In this document: piece after piece, positions 1 through 3,349 of the stretch
Layout: every line of letters starts with the position of its first letter
Numbering within the stretch: the first letter of the stretch is position 1
NCBI GenBank assembly: GCA_027043685.1
Contig: JALUFI010000068.1
Location: 1-5,417, forward strand
DNA length: 5,417 bases
Direction of reading: 5' to 3'
DNA from: Pyrodictiaceae archaeon
GTDB lineage: Archaea > Thermoproteota > Thermoprotei_A > Sulfolobales > Pyrodictiaceae
Program-made: the position numbers and the translations under genes
Notes under the pieces: generated by a model
The model's database searches: none
What the model was told of the DNA's origin: nothing
What the model saw: only the letters and a program-made list of their open reading frames with translations

Positions 1-14
1 GTCTTGAACCCGGC

Positions 15-734
15 TTGGTTGTGTTGCTGCATGAGGTTCGGTACTGTGGGCGTAGACGGTGTGACCGTGTCGAGGGGCGGTTTGTGCCGCTTGCCTCGCC
101 GGTCTGTGGCGACCCTGGTGCGGCTCTCCGGGAGGCTGCTCGCCGCGACGGCTTCGCTGCGTTGAGGAGAGGTGGCTTCACCTACGTGGCGGCGCCTGGT
201 GCGAGGGTTGTGGGGGGTTGTTGTAGGGGTGCTGCGCTGCTCTACGTCGCGCCTGGGCCTTGGAGGGGCAGGGCGCGTGTAGCGCTCGAGGCTGAGGAGG
301 GTTATGGTGAGGCGGAGGTCTGGGTGGAGGCTGGGAGGTACTCTGCCCGGCTAGTCTACATGCCTGGCTCCGGTGGCGGGGCGCGTGGCGCGAGGCTCGA
401 GGTGGAGGCGGAGATCCTTGGCGTGAGCAGGGGGCTGCTGGGTGGGAAGTACCGGGTGCGCGAGGTGCTTCTAGAGGCCAGGGAGCCGGGTACTCACGAG
501 GCTGTGTATGACTCGTTGCCGCGCCCCGGCACGGTGCTTGCCCTGGCTGGTGTGCGTGGCTCTTATGCACCCTTGGTGGCGAGGCTCCTGGGCCTGCCGG
601 AGGGCGTGACTGGCTACGACCCGGCAACGATCATCTACACTGCGAGGCTCGTCCTGGACCTCCCCCTGCGCCGGGACCGCGTGGCGGAGCAGCCAATCCA
701 GCCGGTCGAGCCGGAGGGCCAGCAGGAGGCGTAG
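15..734 (+). CDS. Hypothetical protein, unrecognised, possibly 5'-partial
   Basis: I do not recognise this protein (239 aa from the TTG at 15). The frame is open to the left window edge, so the true start may lie outside; in-window candidates are TTG 15, GTG 21 and TTG 24, with no clear Shine-Dalgarno sequence in the few bases available. I take this strand as coding because it uses GC-rich archaeal codons (GAG, AGG, CTC, GTG) and gives a balanced protein, while the opposite frames give Pro/Arg/Ser/His-rich text. Four of the five cysteines are early (C11 and C16 in a CGRRRC motif, then C31 and a CC pair near 70). The middle (about 85-165) alternates charged and hydrophobic residues, as in a beta-rich fold. 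The last 20 residues are polar, rich in Gln, Pro and Glu, and probably disordered. There is no signal peptide or membrane segment. A lineage-restricted soluble protein is the most I can infer. Confidence 0.6.
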   Translation: MVVLLHEVRYCGRRRCDRVEGRFVPLASPVCGDPGAALREAARRDGFAALRRGGFTYVAAPGARVVGGCCRGAALLYVAPGPWRGRARVALEAEEGYGEAEVWVEAGRYSARLVYMPGSGGGARGARLEVEAEILGVSRGLLGGKYRVREVLLEAREPGTHEAVYDSLPRPGTVLALAGVRGSYAPLVARLLGLPEGVTGYDPATIIYTARLVLDLPLRRDRVAEQPIQPVEPEGQQEA

Positions 735-737
735 ACG

Positions 738-760
738 CCTCCCCCGGGGCGCCGTGGAGG
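738..760 (+). terminator. Weak hairpin just after the first gene
   Basis: CCTCC at 738-742 can pair with GGAGG at 756-760 around a GC-rich 13-nt loop, starting three bases after the stop codon at 732-734. No T-run follows, so this is at best a candidate transcript end or mRNA 3' stabiliser. Confidence 0.15.
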
Positions 761-860
761 GGTCCCGGAATAGCTGCGGGGGCGTGGGCCGCGTTGTAAC
801 ATGGCCCGAGGAGCTGCTCACCCGCCTCAATGCACTGACCTATAGAGTGAGGCCATGAGC

Positions 861-879
861 CCGGGGCGCTGGCCCCCGG
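861..879. repeat. Perfect 6-bp GC hairpin in the spacer
   Basis: CCGGGG (861-866) and CCCCGG (874-879) form a perfect all-GC stem with a 7-nt loop. It lies between the first gene and the ABM pseudogene, which converge on this spacer, so it could help to end transcription from either side. No T-run is present on either strand. Confidence 0.2.
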
Positions 880-919
880 AGGGGCATTATGGGTAACACA
901 GGTTGTGCGTGGAGGATAG

Positions 920-1066
920 TTGGAGACGCTGTGCCTCGACGAGGAGCTACGCATAGAGATTGAAAAACACGTGTTGCGGCTACTGGCTTCAAGACTCGTA
1001 GAATATCCTGCTATATCTGTACGTTTTCCTCCTTTTCTATTGAGATATTTATCGTCCTCCGGGTAG
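920..1066 (+). CDS. Doubtful 48-aa ORF, possible truncated small protein
   Basis: A TTG at 920 follows GGAGG (911-915) at short spacing and opens a 48-codon frame ending at TAG 1064-1066. The first 25 or so residues (start METLCLDEELRIEIEKH, with the TTG read as Met) look like a charged amphipathic helix of the kind found in small antitoxins or ribbon-helix-helix proteins. The second half, from about 985, is antisense to the ABM pseudogene and is rich in Pro, Phe and Ser, so it is unlikely to be a real domain. It could be the 5' stub of a gene cut off at this junction, or chance. I assign no family. Confidence 0.2.
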   Translation: METLCLDEELRIEIEKHVLRLLASRLVEYPAISVRFPPFLLRYLSSSG

Positions 1067-1315
1067 TATTTCGCCTTGTAGGGGTCGCCGCCAGTGAACC
1101 TCTCCATAGCCTCAATGGAGTCCCATATAGTTATCAAGAGGAAGTGTGTTAAGTCGCCCTCGTCTCTCCGTGCAAATATTACCTTTCTCAGACCGGACGT
1201 GCTCTGGTAATCAGGCACTGCTCGCTCGATCGATTAGAAACTTCTCGTACTCGTCTGAATGCTTCCTCCTTGTCACGCCGTGCCGTATCCTTACGTAGCC
1301 GGCCAAGCCGTCCAC
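985..1315 (-). pseudogene. Decayed antibiotic biosynthesis monooxygenase (ABM)-type protein
   Basis: Read on the minus strand from a GTG at 1315, the first frame gives a start resembling ABM dimeric alpha/beta-barrel proteins (GYVRIRHGVT, then DEYEKFLIDRA) and ends at TGA 1211-1213. The next frame resumes at once with VPDYQSTSGLRKVIFARRDE, HFLLITIWDSIEAMERFTG and AKYYPEDDKYL, the family's usual order. The tandem GCTCGCTC at 1220-1227 (plus strand) explains the shift: removing one 4-bp unit joins IDRA to VPDY. Near 1041 a second shift of one base moves the continuation IEKEENVQI into another frame, and a TAG at 1011-1013 stands where the family usually has Tyr before its last strand. The 3' end near 985 is estimated. 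Intact members are about 100 aa and are often annotated as heme-degrading or quinol monooxygenase-like, though many have no proven substrate. Two shifts plus a stop make a functional product unlikely. Confidence 0.75.
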
Positions 1316-1344
1316 CCTATGAGGGTCATGCAGCCCTAGCGGTC

Positions 1345-1352
1345 AATAATTA
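1345..1352 (-). promoter_or_regulatory. Candidate TATA box of the ABM pseudogene
   Basis: The minus strand reads TAATTATT here, preceded by purine-rich AACAAACG that could act as a BRE. It ends 30 nt before the GTG at 1315, so transcription would start a few bases before the start codon, as is common for archaeal genes with short leaders. It supports the chosen start and suggests the promoter outlived the reading frame. Confidence 0.35.
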
Positions 1353-1424
1353 CACGTTTGTTATTCCATGCGGCGACGCGTTGTAGGTCGGAACTTGGCA
1401 AGGTCATTAAGAGTTGGCAGAGAG

Positions 1425-1437
1425 CTGGCCCCGCCAG
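1425..1437. repeat. Short perfect hairpin in the 1316-1544 spacer
   Basis: CTGGC (1425-1429) and GCCAG (1433-1437) pair perfectly around a CCC loop. It is the only local structure I see in the 229-bp gene-free stretch between the ABM pseudogene and the tRNA fragment. No T-run follows, so its role is unknown. Confidence 0.2.
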
Positions 1438-1544
1438 GTGTTGCTACTGGGTAGCCGGGATGAGGGAACGGGAATGAGCTGGTGCTTGCCTTTGTGGCTC
1501 GCGGCAGGCTTGTCGTTGGAGAATGGTTTCATCGTGTTGGGCTT

Positions 1545-1596
1545 TGGCGGCTCCGCGGGGATTTGAACCCCCGGGACCTCCGGCCCCGAAAGCCGA
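1545..1596 (-). pseudogene. tRNA 3'-half fragment, nominally tRNA-Arg(UCG)
   Basis: The minus strand carries an anticodon arm whose loop reads TTTCGGG (nominal anticodon UCG, Arg), a short variable region, a T-loop TTCAAAT, the acceptor 3' strand CGGAGCC, discriminator G and CCA. Homology to a tRNA stops at 1596, inside the 5' strand of the anticodon stem. The D arm and the 5' acceptor strand (expected GGCTCCG) do not follow at 1597-1680, so the gene is cut rather than intron-split nearby. The T arm is also irregular: the 5' side has two more bases than a standard variable loop plus stem allow, and the outer T-stem pair would be G-G. It is therefore non-functional as a tRNA. Such 3' halves commonly mark the far end of an element integrated into a tRNA gene, and the AT-rich vapBC region begins right after it. 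The isoacceptor assignment is tentative. Confidence 0.7.
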
Positions 1597-1615
1597 GAAT
1601 ATAAAACAGTGTTTT

Positions 1616-1625
1616 TCATCGATAA
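1616..1625. promoter_or_regulatory. Second candidate operator half-site before vapBC
   Basis: TCATCGATAA contains the palindrome ATCGAT and matches, in inverted orientation, eight consecutive bases of the larger palindrome at 1666-1685. The two ATCGAT centres are 55 bp apart, close to five helical turns. It may be an auxiliary binding site for the same regulator. Confidence 0.3.
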
Positions 1626-1665
1626 CTATTAATTAGAAACAGGCTTTACGAGTGATTATCCTTCG

Positions 1666-1685
1666 GAATATAATCGATGATATTC
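1666..1685. promoter_or_regulatory. 20-bp imperfect palindrome, candidate vapBC operator
   Basis: GAATATAATCGATGATATTC is symmetric at nine of ten base pairs about the centre of ATCGAT. It lies 63 bp before the preferred vapB start and includes an AATATAAT stretch that could be the TATA box, so a bound repressor would compete with TBP. VapBC operons are commonly self-repressed by the VapBC complex binding palindromes in the promoter; applying that here is an inference. The ATG at 1677 lies inside the palindrome, which argues against it as the vapB start. Confidence 0.5.
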
Positions 1686-1748
1686 TGGAAGCATCCAGCG
1701 GAAAAAGCTAATCGGCTCGTGGTGTTATTATTGTACGGGTGCAAGGGG

Positions 1749-1961
1749 TTGTCTAAAGCTGTAAAAGTGAGGTACGAGAAGGGTGTACTTAAGCCATTAG
1801 AACCCCTTGACCTTCGAGAGGGCGAGGAGAGAATAGCAGTGCTTGTTCCGGTTGGTGAAGAGAGGAAGAAGGTTTTGCGAAGGTACCGTGGCATACTAGG
1901 TAAAGCTTCCGAGGAGGAGATAGAGGAGCTACTAGCTGAAGCAGAGTGGGAGCCCCTATGA
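1749..1961 (+). CDS. vapB: VapB-type antitoxin, AF2212-like (DUF104)
   Basis: This 70-aa protein is the antitoxin of a type II toxin-antitoxin pair and should bind and silence the VapC encoded next to it. The family hallmark is the N-terminal strand-turn segment AVKVRYEKGVLKPLEPLDL (residues 4-22) followed by REGEE. The C-terminal part (about 40-70) is charged and helical, with SEEEIEELLAEAEWEPL, the portion expected to wrap the toxin. I prefer the TTG at 1749 because it gives a normal family N-terminus. An ATG at 1677 in the same frame would add 24 residues (MIFWKHPAEK...) that do not look like the family, and it lies inside the operator-like palindrome. GGGG just before the TTG is a poor ribosome site, so the start is not certain. 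The stop TGA overlaps the vapC ATG (ATGA), implying coupled translation. Codons are richer in A/T than in alaS, suggesting transfer. Confidence 0.85.
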   Translation: MSKAVKVRYEKGVLKPLEPLDLREGEERIAVLVPVGEERKKVLRRYRGILGKASEEEIEELLAEAEWEPL

Positions 1962-2416
1962 GTGGACATGTCTTTGTAGATTCTAACGTCTTTATCCAGC
2001 TACTCTACGAGGGCGCTCGTGCTTCTGAAGCTGAAGAACTCCTAGATAAATACCCCCTCTTAATGACGAGTATTGGTGTCATTGACGAAGTTTTCCACTT
2101 TATTATAAGAAGAGAGGCAATGAAAAGGTATAGTATAAAGGGGGCCTATGACCTAAGGAGACTCATCAGAAGCAAAGGCATATCCTTCGCAAAGGAAAGT
2201 CTAGGCAAATTTGTCTCGCTGCTAAGAGAGCTATATGTGGAAGTTGTTGCAGATATTGAGGTTCAACCAGGTCAAATAGTTAACACAATGGATAATTATA
2301 GACTAGCGCCCAGAGACGCAATTATAGCTCTAACGTGTAAACACTACGACATAAATACTATTCTAACGTTTGACGAAGACTTTAAGCGAATACCGTGGCT
2401 GAAAGTTGTGCCTTAA
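1958..2416 (+). CDS. vapC: VapC-type PIN-domain ribonuclease toxin
   Basis: This 152-aa protein is a PIN-domain endoribonuclease, the toxin partner of the upstream VapB. Its Mg-binding acidic residues stand in the usual order: D8 in FVDSNVFI at the first strand, E44 in IDEVFHF, D120 in RDAIIALTC, and D139 (or D141) in LTFDEDFKRI. The length is close to the usual 130-150 aa of VapC toxins. VapC enzymes of known target cut tRNA or rRNA; this one's target cannot be read from sequence. I chose the ATG at 1958 because it overlaps the vapB stop by ATGA; a GTG at 1946 in the same frame would add four residues (MGAP) inside vapB. All four acidic positions are kept and the frame is intact, so the toxin is probably active and held by VapB. 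A/T-ending codons set it apart from the flanking genes. Confidence 0.93.
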   Translation: MSGHVFVDSNVFIQLLYEGARASEAEELLDKYPLLMTSIGVIDEVFHFIIRREAMKRYSIKGAYDLRRLIRSKGISFAKESLGKFVSLLRELYVEVVADIEVQPGQIVNTMDNYRLAPRDAIIALTCKHYDINTILTFDEDFKRIPWLKVVP

Positions 2417-2423
2417 AAATTCC

Positions 2424-2431
2424 GGAGGTGA
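2424..2431 (+). promoter_or_regulatory. Orphan Shine-Dalgarno sequence after vapC
   Basis: GGAGGTGA, a full match to the complement of the archaeal 16S rRNA 3' end, lies 7 nt after the vapC stop. No usable gene follows: the first plausible start, GTG at 2448, is 16 nt away and gives 12 codons ending at TGA. It may be the remnant of a deleted third gene in the vapBC operon, or chance. Confidence 0.3.
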
Positions 2432-2544
2432 GTAACGATTATATCACGTGATTATCAAGGCTGAAGGGGCCTCGACAATGATCTGAGATTTCCGGGTTTG
2501 ACTTCATCCCTCGCACGAGGTTAGCGATAGTTTTGTGGAGTTTG

Positions 2545-2622
2545 TGGCGGGCCCGCGGGGATTTGAACCCCGGATCACCGGCTTAGAAGGCCGGCGCCCT
2601 ATCCTGGCTAGGCTACGGGCCC
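2545..2622 (-). tRNA. tRNA-Arg (anticodon UCU), CCA encoded
   Basis: On the minus strand the complete cloverleaf can be drawn: acceptor GGGCCCG/CGGGCCC (2616-2622 with 2549-2555), TA at positions 8-9, D arm 2596-2613, anticodon stem CCGGC/GCCGG, loop CTTCTAA with anticodon TCT (reads AGA), a five-base variable loop, T stem CGGGG/CCCCG with loop TTCAAAT, discriminator G at 2548, and CCA at 2545-2547. There is no intron. AGA and AGG are common Arg codons in this window. The 5' end overlaps the last 15 bp of the DUF434 gene, so the tRNA is either processed from that gene's transcript or has a promoter inside the coding region. Its 3' end faces the AT-rich vapBC region, the side on which tRNA-targeting elements insert. 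Confidence 0.97.
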
Positions 2623-3315
2623 GCCTTGGCACCATCGTGTGTGCTGCTCTTCTAGGAGGCGGGGTATATCGGTTACTGCTCGTTGTAGGCCGGTGAGGGT
2701 TATTGCTGCGGCTGCGAGGTCTGTTGCTTCGGGGATTTTCTGGAGTATGACTGTGTCGCTTGTTGCTGCTGTGTAGCCCTTGTTTGCTAGTTGTATTATT
2801 GCCTTGTCGGCTGTGTGTTCTAGCCTTGTCTCGGCGTTGACCCCGTGGATTGCTGCTGCCTCTCTGAGGGCTGCTGCTAGGTGGGCGCTGTGGCTTGGCT
2901 GAGCGTCGACTATGAAGACTGCCTCCTCTACGTGGTGGGCGGCGAGTGTTGCTGTGGCTATTGCTGCTAGTTGTTTGGCGTGCTTGGTTACTTGGCGGCT
3001 TGCTCCGAGGAGGCTGTCCCGGGTTGCGTGGTCTGTGCAGCGGTAGACGGGGTTGCCGGTGAGGGCGGCGTATATTGTTGCTAGCTGGTTGTAGGTGTCT
3101 ATTACCAGTCTCTTGGCCTTGTCTAGGGGTTTGAGTTTCTTCTTTGTCTCCTTGTTTATGCTTGGGGGGTGGGTGCAGCGGTTGAGGAGTACGCGTTGCC
3201 TCCTTGTGAGCTGGTGCCTGGTGGCGACTAGTTCTAGGGCGTGGGTGCGTGGGTAGCCTCTTGCTAGGAGGAAGTAGAGCTCGTAGAAGGCCTGGGGCGG
3301 TGCCTCGGTGAACAA
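2608..3315 (-). CDS. DUF434 (COG2454) family protein, possible PIN/NYN-like domain
   Basis: This 235-aa protein fits the uncharacterised archaeal DUF434 family. The N-terminal signature is LLARGYPRTHALELVATRHQ followed by LTRRQRVLLNRC (residues 16-47). The C-terminal part (about 68-205) carries VIDTYN (D73), RCTDHATRD (D100), FIVDAQPS (D137) and AATSDTVI (D187). These spaced acidic motifs, above all D-x-Y-N near the first strand and TSD near the last, resemble PIN/NYN nuclease domains; that link is my inference and no function is established. The TTG at 3315 is the only start between the in-frame stop at 3346-3348 and the conserved domain. It has no well-placed ribosome site, and a small GGGC/GCCC hairpin sits just before it. 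The gene begins 34 bp after alaS on the same strand, suggesting co-transcription. Its TAG stop lies inside the tRNA-Arg gene, so the last five codons also encode the tRNA 5' end. Confidence 0.85.
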   Translation of the reverse strand: MFTEAPPQAFYELYFLLARGYPRTHALELVATRHQLTRRQRVLLNRCTHPPSINKETKKKLKPLDKAKRLVIDTYNQLATIYAALTGNPVYRCTDHATRDSLLGASRQVTKHAKQLAAIATATLAAHHVEEAVFIVDAQPSHSAHLAAALREAAAIHGVNAETRLEHTADKAIIQLANKGYTAATSDTVILQKIPEATDLAAAAITLTGLQRAVTDIPRLLEEQHTRWCQGGPVA

Positions 3316-3349
3316 AGGGGCTTCGCCCTGGCGGGGCCTACCTGGCTAG

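Noticed and set aside
631..984. Continuation of the ABM middle frame beyond the pseudogene into the first gene's antisense strand
   Set aside because: After YPEDDKYL the frame loses all family similarity and becomes Pro/Ala/Gly-rich antisense text. The true continuation is in another frame.
1205..1235. Programmed ribosomal frameshifting to join the two ABM frames
   Set aside because: The break is a 4-bp tandem duplication with no slippery heptamer, and a second shift and a stop codon follow. Decay is simpler.
1427..1438. GGCCCCGCCAGG occurs here and, inverted, at 3328-3339 between alaS and the DUF434 gene
   Set aside because: A single 12-base match in GC-rich sequence of this length is expected by chance, and the flanks do not match.
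1407..1619. 70-codon minus-strand ORF over the tRNA fragment
   Set aside because: It reads through the tRNA remnant and gives a Pro/Ser-rich sequence with no domain. The tRNA similarity explains the conserved bases.
1677..1748. Longer vapB from the ATG at 1677
   Set aside because: The extra 24 residues do not resemble the AF2212-like family and the ATG lies inside the palindrome. The TTG at 1749 gives a normal N-terminus, though this is not proven.
2440..2495. Possible C/D box guide RNA (GTGATTA, CTGA, AATGAT, CTGA motifs)
   Set aside because: The second C-like and D-like boxes are directly joined with no guide between them, and the first C box is imperfect. The layout does not fit a box C/D sRNA.
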